Notes: generated by a model from the sequence alone, not told the origin. A stretch of 64,000 nucleotides of DNA from Ferruginibacter sp. (GCA_028288705.1 JAQBNH010000002.1:62001-126000), one strand, 5' to 3'. Positions 8,148 through 17,375 are shown, numbered from the stretch's first letter. Translations and numbers: made by a program.

Positions 8148-8918
8148 TTATTGAGCCAAACGTTGCTTCATCGCTTCATACAGGACGACGCCGGCAGCCA
8201 CAGATACATTTAAGGATTCAAATTCACCGGGCATCGGTATCTGGAATTGTTCATCACAAACTTTGAGTAAGGCGGGATAAATTCCATGTTCTTCCCCACC
8301 CAATACGATCGCGCAGGGTTCAGAAAAATTACATTCGAAACTGCGTTGTTTTGCTTTCATTTCACTGGCAAAAACACGGATGCCATTCATATGCAGATCG
8401 TCCACGGCTTTCATCAGGCTCATGACACGGCAAACAGCAATTTGCTCCAACGCCCCGGCGGACGTGAGGATCGCATCTTCGTTCAATGCACCTACACCTT
8501 TATCGGGAATGATGATCGCATGAACGCCAAAACTAAAGGCACTCCTGGCGATCGCCCCGATGTTCCGGATATCGGTGATGCCATCGAGGATCAGCAGTAA
8601 AGGCGTCTCGCCTTTGTCCACGGTAAAGGAGATCACTTGTTGCAGGTCCTGGTATTGTATTTTAGATATCTGCGCGATACAACCTTCGTGGTTGCTTACG
8701 TTAAAATTATTCAGTTTTTCAACCGGCACTTTATTGATCGGCACCTGCATATCTGCGGCCAGGCGGCGGATCTCGTCGATCGTATCGCCATGAACAGCGG
8801 TTTGCATATAAATCCTGTCTAACTGCTTTCCTTCTTTTAGCGCATTAATAATCGCCACACGCCCGATGATCAGGGTGTTCTTCTTCGGGCGCTGGTGTTG
8901 ATGTCTGAAATTTTTCAC
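8148..8918 (-). CDS. rlmB: 23S rRNA (guanosine-2'-O-)-methyltransferase RlmB / TrmH family
   Basis: A 256-residue SPOUT methyltransferase. The N-terminal substrate-binding domain (about residues 15-90) is followed by the trefoil-knot domain with motif 1 ILDGITDIRNIGAIARSAFS, motif 2 IVLGGEEHGI and motif 3 IPMPGEFESLNVSVAAGV. This order and length match RlmB, which methylates G2251 of 23S rRNA in the peptidyl-transferase loop. Its own promoter lies at 8923-8950, so it probably heads the four-gene operon down to 5624. Confidence 0.92.
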   Translation of the reverse strand: MKNFRHQHQRPKKNTLIIGRVAIINALKEGKQLDRIYMQTAVHGDTIDEIRRLAADMQVPINKVPVEKLNNFNVSNHEGCIAQISKIQYQDLQQVISFTVDKGETPLLLILDGITDIRNIGAIARSAFSFGVHAIIIPDKGVGALNEDAILTSAGALEQIAVCRVMSLMKAVDDLHMNGIRVFASEMKAKQRSFECNFSEPCAIVLGGEEHGIYPALLKVCDEQFQIPMPGEFESLNVSVAAGVVLYEAMKQRLAQ

Positions 8919-8922
8919 GGGG

Positions 8923-8950
8923 CAAAAATAAGTTTAATAATCAGTAACAA
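8923..8950 (-). promoter_or_regulatory. Bacteroidota-type promoter for the rlmB operon
   Basis: Reading the minus strand, TTG (8950-8948), 17 bases, then TATTTTTG (8930-8923) matches the TTG-N17-23-TAnnTTTG consensus of Bacteroidota sigma-ABfr promoters. The box ends 4 bases before the rlmB ATG, so the leader would be extremely short. The -33 part overlaps the last bases of the metK terminator. Confidence 0.6.
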
Positions 8951-8976
8951 AAAACCATAAGCGTTGCGGCTTATGG
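8948..8976 (-). terminator. Rho-independent terminator of metK
   Basis: On the minus strand an 8-bp perfect stem CCATAAGC / GCTTATGG with a 6-base loop is followed by TTTTTTG. It lies 29 bases after the metK stop, between metK and rlmB. Confidence 0.85.
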
Positions 8977-9004
8977 TTTTGTATAAAAGTTGTTTGGGAA
9001 GAAA

Positions 9005-10264
9005 TTATTTCAGTCCGAAAGCTTTCTTTACATCTTTAACTGCATCCAGTTTTTCCCATGTAAATAATTCCACTTTCTTCTTGATGCTTTTTCCATCAGG
9101 AGAATAGAATGTTTTTTCTACCACTTCACTTTTGCGGCCCATATGACCATATGCAGCAGTTTCGCTGTAGATCGGGTTACGCAATTTCAGGCGTTGCTCC
9201 AGGAAGTAAGGACGCATATCAAAGCAAGGCATCGCCATGATTTTTTCTGCGATCTGACCATCGGTCATATCCACTTTTGCCGTACCGTAAGTAACTACGT
9301 TAATGCTGGTTGGTTTTGCCACACCAATCGCGTAGGAAACCTGTACCAATACTTCACTGCATAAGCCTGCTGCAACAAGGTTCTTCGCGATATGGCGTGT
9401 ACCGTATGCTGCAGAACGATCAACTTTGCTAGGATCTTTACCGCTGAATGCACCACCACCGTGAGCACCTTTACCACCGTATGTATCCACGATGATCTTA
9501 CGGCCGGTTAAGCCTGTATCACCGTGCGGTCCGCCGATAACGAACTTACCGGTTGGGTTGATATGATATTTGATCTTGTTATTGAAGAGATGAGAATACT
9601 TCGGATACTTCGCTTTAACCCTTGGCAATACGATGTTCACGATATCCTTTTTAATTTTCGCCAGCATGGTTTCGTCTTTACCAAAATCATCGTGCTGTGT
9701 AGACACTACGATCGCTTCGATACGGATCGGCTCATTGTCGTCGCTGTATTCCAACGTTACCTGGCTTTTTGCATCCGGGCGCAGGTATTTAATTTCTTTA
9801 TTCTCACGACGAATCGCTGCCAGTTCCTGGAGGATCAGGTGAGCAAGATCCAATGCAAGTGGCATGTAATTGTCAGTTTCGTTGGTGGCATAACCAAACA
9901 TCATTCCCTGGTCGCCGGCACCTTGTTCTTCTTTCTTCTGGCGGTCAACACCCTGGTTAATATCTCCGGACTGCTCGTGAATGGCAGAAAGAATACCGCA
10001 GGAGTTGGCTTCAAACATGTATTCACTTTTCGTGTACCCGATCTTACGGATAACGCCACGCGCAATTTCCTGTACATCGAGGTATGCTTTACTTTTTACC
10101 TCTCCTGCAAGCACAACCTGGCCGGTAGTAACAAGTGTTTCACAAGCAACTTTACTTGTAGGGTCAAAAGCTAAAAAATTATCAATCAGCGCATCACTGA
10201 TCTGGTCGGCCACTTTATCCGGGTGTCCTTCACTAACCGATTCAGAAGTAAATAAATAAGGCAT
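9005..10264 (-). CDS. metK: S-adenosylmethionine synthase
   Basis: A 419-residue protein with clear MetK signatures: [20 protein letters not shown] at the N terminus, [10 protein letters not shown] (residues about 120-129), and [19 protein letters not shown], the phosphate-binding loop. It makes S-adenosylmethionine from methionine and ATP in the cytoplasm, supplying the several SAM-dependent methyltransferases in this window. It is monocistronic, with a consensus promoter upstream and a strong terminator downstream. I saw no SAM-riboswitch-like structure in the 100-base leader. Confidence 0.98.
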   Translation of the reverse strand: MPYLFTSESVSEGHPDKVADQISDALIDNFLAFDPTSKVACETLVTTGQVVLAGEVKSKAYLDVQEIARGVIRKIGYTKSEYMFEANSCGILSAIHEQSGDINQGVDRQKKEEQGAGDQGMMFGYATNETDNYMPLALDLAHLILQELAAIRRENKEIKYLRPDAKSQVTLEYSDDNEPIRIEAIVVSTQHDDFGKDETMLAKIKKDIVNIVLPRVKAKYPKYSHLFNNKIKYHINPTGKFVIGGPHGDTGLTGRKIIVDTYGGKGAHGGGAFSGKDPSKVDRSAAYGTRHIAKNLVAAGLCSEVLVQVSYAIGVAKPTSINVVTYGTAKVDMTDGQIAEKIMAMPCFDMRPYFLEQRLKLRNPIYSETAAYGHMGRKSEVVEKTFYSPDGKSIKKKVELFTWEKLDAVKDVKKAFGLK

Positions 10265-10286
10265 ATATAGTATTTTTTTAAGATTG

Positions 10287-10317
10287 CAAAGATAAGGGGT
10301 GAAGCATCAAACTACAA
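10287..10317 (-). promoter_or_regulatory. Bacteroidota-type promoter for metK
   Basis: On the minus strand TTG (10317-10315), 20 bases, then TATCTTTG (10294-10287) fits TTG-N17-23-TAnnTTTG exactly. The box ends 22 bases before the metK ATG. Confidence 0.7.
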
Positions 10318-10348
10318 AGCCCCTTTCGAAAGAATCAAAAAGGGCTTT
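10316..10348 (-). terminator. Putative terminator after the DUF4270 gene
   Basis: A 7-bp inverted repeat AAAGCCC (10316-10322) / GGGCTTT (10342-10348) lies 16 bases past the DUF4270 stop. On the minus strand it is followed by TTTG-type but not pure-T sequence, and its outer arm overlaps the metK -33 element. Confidence 0.55.
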
Positions 10349-10364
10349 GGAATATTTTAAGGGC

Positions 10365-11876
10365 TTATAATTTCGAATAGATGATGATCAAACGCATTTT
10401 ATAGTTGGGATTGCTTCCGCTACCTACTTTAATACGGCCATAAGCGAGTGGATTATCGTAAGTGATATAACCAACGGGAATAGCGGCTGTGGCATACTGT
10501 GAGTAAATGAAATTGTAAGCAGGGAACATGCGCATATCGTAATTTGGTGTATGCCTTGTTACGAGTTGCTGTACGTAGCGGGTGATATTAAATTCATAAT
10601 AGTGAACACGCTGTCCGAACGCACCGATCTTAGAGCGAACGAAACCTCCAAAATAGTTATAGTCGATCACTTCACCGGAAGGGTAAAAATAACCAGTCTT
10701 ATAATCAGGATCATAACTCAGTGAAGGGTTCAGGTCGTAATAGATCGGTTTCCATTTCGGTGATGCTGCATTTCCTGTGTCTTTTAAATCAAGATACATG
10801 TAGGGCGGCACGGAAAAAATACTATCCTTGATGGGGTCGGCCGGAATTTGTTCGACAGAGATCTGCGCACGGTGAACGATACGATTGCTGAGGTTACTCA
10901 GGCCCGGCATCGACAGGTTCACATAAGTACCCGGGGTTGTTTGCAGGTAATGCTCCGTTGTGGAAGAATTATTGGCAGAAGGCGTTCCGCTGCGGTCGCG
11001 TTTGATATAATTTGAAGTCTTGGAAGGATTGATCGTGGCTCCGGAAGATACAGCCAGTGAAGTAAAGCTGGTATCGATCACGCCGGCTTTTCTTTTACGG
11101 AGATGCACTTCGAGTCGCGTCATCGCATCAAGCAAATTGATGTACATCAACCCATCGCCTGCACCAACAGAACTGATCGAAAGCCCGTTTAAATAGCGGC
11201 GGAACAGGGAATCATTTTTAAGGGCGTTTCTGCTGAAATCAGAAGAACTGTCCTGGCTGAATAATTCATCGCGGAAACTGTTGCTTAGTTTAATGCGGAT
11301 CTGGTTTTGTACCGAATCCGTTTTCACTGCTTTGCCGCCGATCTTTTGAAAAGCTGCGAGGCCAGACACATGAACGGAGGCCGTACCGAGGATGGCGCCC
11401 GTTGCAGGTTGATAATTAACATCCCTTGTTACATAAAAAGAATCCCGGAAATCGGCATCCTGTATACGCTTCACCTGCAGCGTTTGATCAATGGAAGAAT
11501 CACCCCAGAAACCTTTATAAGCGAGACATAAAACAACGGAATCAACGCCGATCAGGGTGTCTCCTGCTTCTCCATAATAAGAAGGATAGAATGTCGGTTT
11601 CACCTGCATGAAAATGGCAGCATCAGTTTTACCAAACAACGGGTCAGAACTAATCTTACCCAGCACATTATTTTCGGTTTTGCCGATGCGTGAAGTATCA
11701 TTGAAATAACCCTGCGTTGACACGATATCGATCGTATCTGCAAAAGTTTTTACGTTATCTACAGTGGGAATAAGGTCGGTTCCGAGGTTGGTTGTATCAA
11801 TTTTTGTACAACTCCATGTTAGAAAAAAAAGAAAAAAAGTTCCTACAAAAGCAATGGGTAAATGTGTTTTCTGCAC
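10365..11876 (-). CDS. DUF4270 family lipoprotein
   Basis: A 503-residue exported protein. A signal sequence with lipobox LTWSC (Cys23) predicts a lipoprotein. The next residues (LGTDLIPTVDNVKTFADTID, then SRIGKTENNVLGKISSDPLFGKTDA) match the DUF4270 family of Bacteroidota surface or periplasmic lipoproteins. The rest is rich in beta-strand. Function is unknown. It lies 33 bases downstream of the glgA-like gene, a neighbourhood (panC divergent, truncated glycogen synthase, DUF4270) that I recall as recurrent in Bacteroidota. Confidence 0.85.
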   Translation of the reverse strand: MQKTHLPIAFVGTFFLFFLTWSCTKIDTTNLGTDLIPTVDNVKTFADTIDIVSTQGYFNDTSRIGKTENNVLGKISSDPLFGKTDAAIFMQVKPTFYPSYYGEAGDTLIGVDSVVLCLAYKGFWGDSSIDQTLQVKRIQDADFRDSFYVTRDVNYQPATGAILGTASVHVSGLAAFQKIGGKAVKTDSVQNQIRIKLSNSFRDELFSQDSSSDFSRNALKNDSLFRRYLNGLSISSVGAGDGLMYINLLDAMTRLEVHLRKRKAGVIDTSFTSLAVSSGATINPSKTSNYIKRDRSGTPSANNSSTTEHYLQTTPGTYVNLSMPGLSNLSNRIVHRAQISVEQIPADPIKDSIFSVPPYMYLDLKDTGNAASPKWKPIYYDLNPSLSYDPDYKTGYFYPSGEVIDYNYFGGFVRSKIGAFGQRVHYYEFNITRYVQQLVTRHTPNYDMRMFPAYNFIYSQYATAAIPVGYITYDNPLAYGRIKVGSGSNPNYKMRLIIIYSKL

Positions 11877-11909
11877 AGGTTAATTTATTAAAATGGGAGA
11901 GTTTTTATA

Positions 11910-12722
11910 CTATTTAGCAAGGTCGGCATATAATTGTAAATAGTCTGTTAAATCACTTTCTGCATCGTACTTCAACACTTTTTTACCTTTCACTTTCATG
12001 AATTCATCCGTAAGTTTCTTGTCAATCTTTTCCGCACCAAAAGTGATGGCATCCGCATAGGTTGCCCCTGCTTTGAACATCGCCAGGTTGTTGTTGTCTT
12101 TCAACACTTCCAGTTCTTTCTTTGTTACGGCATCGTTGATCGTTACCAGCTTTGGAAAATCAGCACCCAGTTTATCCTTAAAGGTGTTCTGGCCGATGGT
12201 ATAGATCACTTTACTATGACTAAACACCGGTTCTTTTTTGTAAGCGGTTTTAATAAACATCGGGATCAAACCTGTCATCCAGCCACTGCAATGAATAATG
12301 TCTGGCGGCCAGCCGAATTTCTTCACGGTTTCCAGGGCGCCTTTGCAGAATAGCACGGTACGCAGGCCATTATCTTCAAAGAATTTCTCTTTCTCATCGG
12401 CAAAAATGGATTTGCGCTTGAAAAAATCTTCGTTATCCAAAAAATATACCTGTAAACGGGCATTTGGCAGGGAAGCCACTTTGATTACCAGCGGATAATC
12501 GTCATTGTCGATGGATACATTAATACCGGAAAGGCGAACAACTTCGTGCAAACGGTGCCTGCGTTCGTTGATCACACCAAAACGGGGCATGATACAACGC
12601 ACCTCCATATTATTATCATTGGATAAAACCGCCAGTTTATTTACGATTTCTGCAAACTCCGTAAGTTCGAGGTACGGAGACATTTCATTTGCAATAAATA
12701 AAATTCTTTTCTTTGTTGACAT
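11910..12722 (-). CDS. Truncated glycogen/starch synthase-like protein (GT5 N-terminal domain only)
   Basis: A 270-residue protein resembling only the N-terminal Rossmann domain of GT5 glycogen synthases: KKRILFIANEMSPYLEL at the start, CIMPRFGVINERRHRLHE, LRTVLFCKGALET, then PPDIIHCSGWMTGLIP (the family HCHDW-type block) and a VYTIGQN-like strand. The C-terminal GT-B domain is absent, and the usual nucleotide-binding K-x-G-G-L motif after EMSP is replaced by ELTEF. It is therefore probably not a working glycogen synthase, although databases label this group as such. The ATG at 12722 follows a TACCTTTG -7 box. Confidence 0.8.
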   Translation of the reverse strand: MSTKKRILFIANEMSPYLELTEFAEIVNKLAVLSNDNNMEVRCIMPRFGVINERRHRLHEVVRLSGINVSIDNDDYPLVIKVASLPNARLQVYFLDNEDFFKRKSIFADEKEKFFEDNGLRTVLFCKGALETVKKFGWPPDIIHCSGWMTGLIPMFIKTAYKKEPVFSHSKVIYTIGQNTFKDKLGADFPKLVTINDAVTKKELEVLKDNNNLAMFKAGATYADAITFGAEKIDKKLTDEFMKVKGKKVLKYDAESDLTDYLQLYADLAK

Positions 12723-12768
12723 ATTTACTATGTTAGATGCTGAAATCTTGTTTTTTTGAAATGGTGTG

Positions 12769-12776
12769 CAAAGGTA
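12769..12776 (-). promoter_or_regulatory. -7 promoter element for the glgA-like/DUF4270 pair
   Basis: The minus strand reads TACCTTTG, an exact TAnnTTTG box, 46 bases before the ATG at 12722. No clear TTG -33 element is seen at the usual spacing. The box lies in the intergenic region shared with divergent panC. Confidence 0.5.
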
Positions 12777-12834
12777 TTGATTTTTTCTCTAAATCGCCAT
12801 TTCACAAGCATTTACAGCCCTTTATTCCCCCGAA

Positions 12835-13677
12835 ATGATCTTAATTAAAACCATTCAGCAGGCCAGAAATCTGCTCGGAAAACAGCAGGCCGGCGGGTCG
12901 TCCATTGGTTTCGTGCCAACGATGGGCGCCCTTCACAACGGCCATATGTCGTTGATCAAAACCTGTCTCGATGACGATCAATACTGCGTTTGCAGCATTT
13001 TCGTAAATCCGACGCAGTTCAACAATCCCTCCGACTTTGCCAGGTACCCGGTAACCATCGAAAAAGACATCCGGATGCTGGAAGCAGCAGGCTGTAATAT
13101 GCTTTTTCTGCCTTCTGTGGAAGAGATGTACCCCGCAGGTTACACGGCCTTGCATTACGACCTTGGTTACCTCGAGACGATCCTCGAAGGTGAATTTCGC
13201 CCGGGACATTTCCAGGGGGTTTGCCAGATCGTTGACAAACTGTTGGCGGTTGTTGCACCGGATAAACTCTATATGGGCCAAAAAGATTACCAGCAATGTA
13301 TGGTCATCAAAAAAATGATCAACCTGCGTGGCTATTCAACCGAACTGAAGATCCAGCCGACTATCCGGGAAACCTCGGGCCTGGCGATGAGCAGCCGCAA
13401 TATGCGCCTGGATGATGAGGCTAAAGCGGCCGCCATCACCATCAGCCAGGTACTGTTCCAAATGAAGGAAAATCTCAGGGCAGGTGACCTGGCATCCCTT
13501 AAACAAAACGCGAGGCAGCGACTAGAACAACAAGGTTTTACTGTTGATTATGTAGAGATCGCAGATGCAAATGACCTGCAAATCGTTAATGCCTGGGATG
13601 GCTCACGCTCCATTGTTGCGTTGCTGGCGGCATTTTTAGGAGAAGTACGGTTGATTGACAACCTGGTTCTCTCCTGA
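12835..13677 (+). CDS. panC: Pantothenate synthetase
   Basis: A 280-residue cytoplasmic ligase that joins pantoate and beta-alanine with ATP. Visible signatures are FVPTMGALHNGHMSLI (the HxGH-type nucleotide-binding motif), SIFVNPTQFNNPSDFARYP, GEFRPGHFQGVCQIVDKL, PDKLYMGQKDYQQ and SGLAMSSRN. It is full length and starts at ATG 12835. panB, for the preceding step, is 5.8 kb downstream at 19444. panD is not seen in this window. Confidence 0.97.
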   Translation: MILIKTIQQARNLLGKQQAGGSSIGFVPTMGALHNGHMSLIKTCLDDDQYCVCSIFVNPTQFNNPSDFARYPVTIEKDIRMLEAAGCNMLFLPSVEEMYPAGYTALHYDLGYLETILEGEFRPGHFQGVCQIVDKLLAVVAPDKLYMGQKDYQQCMVIKKMINLRGYSTELKIQPTIRETSGLAMSSRNMRLDDEAKAAAITISQVLFQMKENLRAGDLASLKQNARQRLEQQGFTVDYVEIADANDLQIVNAWDGSRSIVALLAAFLGEVRLIDNLVLS

Positions 13678-13736
13678 TGAAGCAGTTGCAATAAATTGTT
13701 CGGCATTCCCCCACGCTTTGTAACTTGTGAGCAGTT

Positions 13737-14768
13737 ATGCGTAAACGTATTTTTTCCATTTTGCAGTACCTGGTCTTCCTTGGCGGCGGACTTTTTCTCG
13801 TATGGTGGCAGCTGAAATCCATGACCGAAGCGGAGCAGGCTGAGTTTAAAGACGCATTTGAACATGCAAATTATTGGCTGGTGATACCGGTGGTGATCAT
13901 GATCCTGCTGAGTCATCTAAGCCGGGCGATGCGCTGGAAATTATTAATGGAACCGCTGGGATACCAACCTAAACTCAAAAACGTGTTTGCTGTTACGATG
14001 GTGGGCTACCTGGCAAATTCGGCGGTGCCGCGGCTGGGAGAAGTATTGAAATGCACCTTTCTTTCCCGCTACGAAAAACTGAAAGTAGATAAACTTGTGG
14101 GAACAATATTGGTTGAACGAACGTTTGACCTGCTTTGTTACCTGGTCTTCATTGGGATAACGGTATTGATACAGATCGATATGGTAGGCGCTTTTGTGAA
14201 AAAAGAATTACTGGAAATCACGAAAAGCGAAGGAATGCCTTTGTGGGCAAAAGCGGCGATCGCCGTACTTATTATCGCGGGAATTATTTACCTGCTCCGT
14301 TTCCTGCGGAAAAAATACCCGGAGAACAGCATTATTGTGAAAACGAACAACTTCCTGCGCGGCCTTGGTGCAGGATTCACTGCCATCCGCACGTTAAAGC
14401 ACCGCAAACAATTTGTAGGTCACACACTGTTCATCTGGACGCTCTATTTGCTACAGATCTATATCGGCTTTTCAGCGATGGACGGCACGTCACATTTAAG
14501 TATAAAAGCTGCCTGCTCCGTGTTATCACTTGCTACATTAGCGATGATCGCTACACCGGGAGGCATTGGCTCTTTTCCCCTATTCGTTGGACAAACACTG
14601 GCTTTGTACGCGATTCACCCTTCCATGGGTACGGCTTTCGGCTGGCTGATCTGGGGTGTGAATACAGGATTGATCATTGTGGCGGGACTCATTGCGCTGC
14701 TGCTTTTGCCCTACCTTAATAAACAACAACATGAGATCAATCCAGGCGATACCGTCGAAAATATTTAA
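13737..14768 (+). CDS. Flippase-like membrane protein (LPG synthase TM / UPF0104 family)
   Basis: A 343-residue polytopic inner-membrane protein with about eight hydrophobic segments. Family motifs are LSHLSRAMRWKLLMEPLGY near residue 60, VGYLANSAVPRLGEVLK and ATPGGIGSFPLFVG. This matches the family that includes the membrane domain of lysyl-phosphatidylglycerol synthase and YbhN; the transported or flipped substrate is unknown. It starts 59 bases after panC and its last 38 bases overlap the next gene. Confidence 0.85.
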   Translation: MRKRIFSILQYLVFLGGGLFLVWWQLKSMTEAEQAEFKDAFEHANYWLVIPVVIMILLSHLSRAMRWKLLMEPLGYQPKLKNVFAVTMVGYLANSAVPRLGEVLKCTFLSRYEKLKVDKLVGTILVERTFDLLCYLVFIGITVLIQIDMVGAFVKKELLEITKSEGMPLWAKAAIAVLIIAGIIYLLRFLRKKYPENSIIVKTNNFLRGLGAGFTAIRTLKHRKQFVGHTLFIWTLYLLQIYIGFSAMDGTSHLSIKAACSVLSLATLAMIATPGGIGSFPLFVGQTLALYAIHPSMGTAFGWLIWGVNTGLIIVAGLIALLLLPYLNKQQHEINPGDTVENI

Positions 14769-15234
14769 CCTCGCCGCCCTTAAGCAGCAGGTTACGCGCT
14801 GGCGTTTACAGGGTAAAAAAATCGTGTTTACAAACGGCGTTTTTGATATCCTGCATGAAGGACATATCGCTTCGCTTTCGGAGGCCGCATCTTATGGCGA
14901 TATACTCATCGTGGGGTTAAATGCCGATAGTTCGGTAAAGAGATTAAAAGGAAATGACCGGCCGGTGAATGTACAGGATGCCCGGGCATTGCTGTTGGCT
15001 TCCTTGCTGATGACCGATGCGATCATTATTTTTGAGGAAGACACCCCACTCAACCTGATCACGGCATTGATGCCTGACATTCTTGTAAAAGGCGGCGATT
15101 ACACGGTAGCCCAGATAGCCGGCGCAACCGAAGTATTGGCCAACGGCGGGGAAGTGAAACTGGCAAAGATGGTGGAAGGCATTTCCACAACTGCGATCAT
15201 CGAAAAAATGCAGGGCGGTAAAACTTCACGATAA
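14731..15234 (+). CDS. RfaE2-type cytidylyltransferase-fold nucleotidyltransferase (heptose-1-phosphate adenylyltransferase-like)
   Basis: A 167-residue single-domain protein. FTNGVFDILHEGHIASLSEA carries the HxGH nucleotidyltransferase motif, followed by GLNADSSVKRLKG, RPVNVQDARALLLASL and DILVKGGDYTVAQIAGA, as in the C-terminal half of HldE and in free-standing RfaE2. By family it would add AMP to D-glycero-beta-D-manno-heptose 1-phosphate for LPS core synthesis. The ATG at 14731 gives the family N terminus and a 38-base overlap with the flippase-like gene, suggesting translational coupling. No partner kinase (RfaE1) is in the window. Confidence 0.88.
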   Translation: MRSIQAIPSKIFNLAALKQQVTRWRLQGKKIVFTNGVFDILHEGHIASLSEAASYGDILIVGLNADSSVKRLKGNDRPVNVQDARALLLASLLMTDAIIIFEEDTPLNLITALMPDILVKGGDYTVAQIAGATEVLANGGEVKLAKMVEGISTTAIIEKMQGGKTSR

Positions 15235-15246
15235 ATTAATACGCGC

Positions 15247-15279
15247 TTGCGGGAACGCGTGGCAGCCGGGTTATTTTTG
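15247..15279 (+). promoter_or_regulatory. Bacteroidota-type promoter for ppk1-ppx
   Basis: TTG at 15247-15249, 22 bases, then TATTTTTG at 15272-15279 matches TTG-N17-23-TAnnTTTG. It ends 20 bases before the ppk1 TTG start and sits just after the stop of the preceding gene. Confidence 0.65.
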
Positions 15280-15299
15280 CAGGCAACCAAACCAATACT

Positions 15300-17375
15300 T
15301 TGCATAAGAAGAAACTGATCATCCGTGACATCAGCTGGTTATCTTTTAACCACCGCGTGCTGCAGGAAGCAGCGGACGAAACTGTTCCCTTAAAAGAACG
15401 GATTAACTTTCTCGGCATCTTTTCCAATAACCTGGATGAGTTCTTCCGGGTACGCGTAGCCGCACTCAAAAAAATGATCGAGCTCGGCAACAAAGCGCGC
15501 ATGCACCTCGAACAAAAGCCGGAAAGTATCCTTGCCGAGATCCAGGAAAAAGTATTGAGCCAGCAAAAGGAATTTGAACGCATCTGGAAAGAGATTCTGC
15601 GTGAGTTAAAGAAGGAACATATTCACCTCGTTACCGAGAAAAAACTTACTGCGGCGCAGCAAAAATTCGTGCTGGATTATTTCAACCAGGAAGTGCGCAG
15701 CTATATCGTGCCACTGATGATCGAGAGCCTCCAGGCATTCCCGGTATTGAATGATAAATCTATTTACCTCGCCTGCAAATTATCGCGAAAAGACGGCTCC
15801 ATCCCCGAACGATTTGCCTTGGTATCAATTCCCGTAAGACATCTCTCCCGTTTCCTGATCCTGCCTTCTAAAAATGAAGAAGAATTTATCATTTTGCTTG
15901 AAGATGTGATCCGCTTTTGCCTGCCCAGGATATTTTCGTTTTTTGGTTACGATAGTTTCTCTTCACACGTGATCAAAGTGACGCGCGATGCTGAAATTGA
16001 TATCGACAACGACATTGCCACTTCACTCATCCAGAAGATCGAGAAAGGACTGAAGAACCGGAAAAAAGGCAAACCCGTACGCTTCGTTTTTGATAAAAAC
16101 ATCGACGTATCGTTGCTCAGTTACCTGGTGAAAAGGCTTGGACTGACGCTGCGGGAGAATATCATCCCCGGCGGCCGTATTCACAACTTCAAAGATTTTA
16201 TCAGCTTCCCGGACAGTGTTTTTAAGCATAAAAATCCACGCCGCCTCCCGTTCACGCATCCGTTGCTCAGGCAAGCCAGCAGTGTAACAGCAGTTGTAAT
16301 GGAACGCGACCTCCTGCTGCATTTCCCGTATCATTCCTATGATAGTGTAATTGATCTCCTGCGGGAGGCTGCCATTGATCCGCAGGTGCTCAGTATCAAG
16401 ATCACCTGTTACCGCCTCGCCAGCAAATCCAAGGTGATCAATGCCCTTACCAATGCCGTACGTAATGGCAAACATGTTACCGCGATGCTGGAATTACGTG
16501 CGCGTTTTGATGAAGAAGCAACCCTCGACTGGAAAAGGGAACTGGAAGATGCGGGTGTTAGAGTGTTGATCGATGTTCCCGACCTCAAGGTTCATGCGAA
16601 ACTCTGCCTGATCAAACGCCGGGAAAACAATTCGACAACGCATTACGGTTTTGTGAGCACCGGTAATTTGAATGAGAAAACCGCCCGCTTTTATGGAGAT
16701 CATTGCCTGCTTACATCTGACCGGAATATTATGGCTGACGTGAACCGCATTTTTGCTTACCTCGAGCATCCGCGAACCCGCGGAAATTTTTTAAGGGCCT
16801 GCAACACGCTGCTGGTATCGCCCACGGGTATGCGAAAACAACTGGTTACATTAATTAATAAAGAAATTAAACTCGCACGAGCCAACAAATATGCTTCGGT
16901 CATCCTTAAATTAAATTCACTCAGCGATCAGCTCCTGATAGAAAAATTATATGAGGCTGCACATGCAGGTGTTGAGGTGAAATTAATTATCCGCGGTATC
17001 TGCTGCATGCTGACTGAAAGTAAAAAATTTAAAAAGCCGGTGCAGGCCATCAGCATCCTGGATGAATACCTGGAACATGCGCGGGTACTGATCTTCCACA
17101 ACGACGGGCATGAGAAAGTATTTATTTCTTCTGCAGACTGGATGGTTCGGAATATCGATCACCGCATCGAGGCGGCCTGCCCGATCCTGGAAAAAGGAAT
17201 GCGTAAAGAGATCATCGACATGATCAATATCCAATTGGGTGATAATGTGAAAGCGCGCATCCTCGACAACGAGCAGCAAAACCAGTATGTAAATCCCCGC
17301 AACAAAAGAAAAGTACGTTCGCAGGTAGATATATATAATTATCTCTACCAAAAAATTCCGGATAAAGCGGGATAA
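15300..17375 (+). CDS. ppk1: Polyphosphate kinase 1
   Basis: A 691-residue PPK1, which polymerises the terminal phosphate of ATP into polyphosphate. Visible segments are the N-terminal RDISWLSFNHRVLQEA and NNLDEFFRVRVAALK, the phospholipase-D-like catalytic part with VHAKLCLIKRR (autophosphorylated His), GFVSTGNLNEKTARFYGDHCL, and the second conserved His region FHNDGHEKVFISSADWM. The start is TTG at 15300: it gives the exact family N terminus, lies 20 bases after a consensus promoter, and no ATG is available nearby (the first in-frame ATG comes after about 50 codons of conserved sequence). ppx follows 61 bases later. Confidence 0.96.
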   Translation: MHKKKLIIRDISWLSFNHRVLQEAADETVPLKERINFLGIFSNNLDEFFRVRVAALKKMIELGNKARMHLEQKPESILAEIQEKVLSQQKEFERIWKEILRELKKEHIHLVTEKKLTAAQQKFVLDYFNQEVRSYIVPLMIESLQAFPVLNDKSIYLACKLSRKDGSIPERFALVSIPVRHLSRFLILPSKNEEEFIILLEDVIRFCLPRIFSFFGYDSFSSHVIKVTRDAEIDIDNDIATSLIQKIEKGLKNRKKGKPVRFVFDKNIDVSLLSYLVKRLGLTLRENIIPGGRIHNFKDFISFPDSVFKHKNPRRLPFTHPLLRQASSVTAVVMERDLLLHFPYHSYDSVIDLLREAAIDPQVLSIKITCYRLASKSKVINALTNAVRNGKHVTAMLELRARFDEEATLDWKRELEDAGVRVLIDVPDLKVHAKLCLIKRRENNSTTHYGFVSTGNLNEKTARFYGDHCLLTSDRNIMADVNRIFAYLEHPRTRGNFLRACNTLLVSPTGMRKQLVTLINKEIKLARANKYASVILKLNSLSDQLLIEKLYEAAHAGVEVKLIIRGICCMLTESKKFKKPVQAISILDEYLEHARVLIFHNDGHEKVFISSADWMVRNIDHRIEAACPILEKGMRKEIIDMINIQLGDNVKARILDNEQQNQYVNPRNKRKVRSQVDIYNYLYQKIPDKAG

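Noticed and set aside
9524..10174. Plus-strand open frame of 216 codons opposite metK
   Set aside because: No recognisable domain, and it lies entirely within a strongly conserved metK. Shadow frame.
10265..10364. Possible SAM riboswitch upstream of metK
   Set aside because: The 100-base spacer is accounted for by a promoter and the terminator of the upstream gene; no conserved SAM-riboswitch core was seen.
14135..14719. Plus-strand frame of 194 codons inside the flippase-like gene
   Set aside because: Cys/His/Arg-rich composition typical of an out-of-frame reading; the overlapping membrane protein is clearly the real gene.
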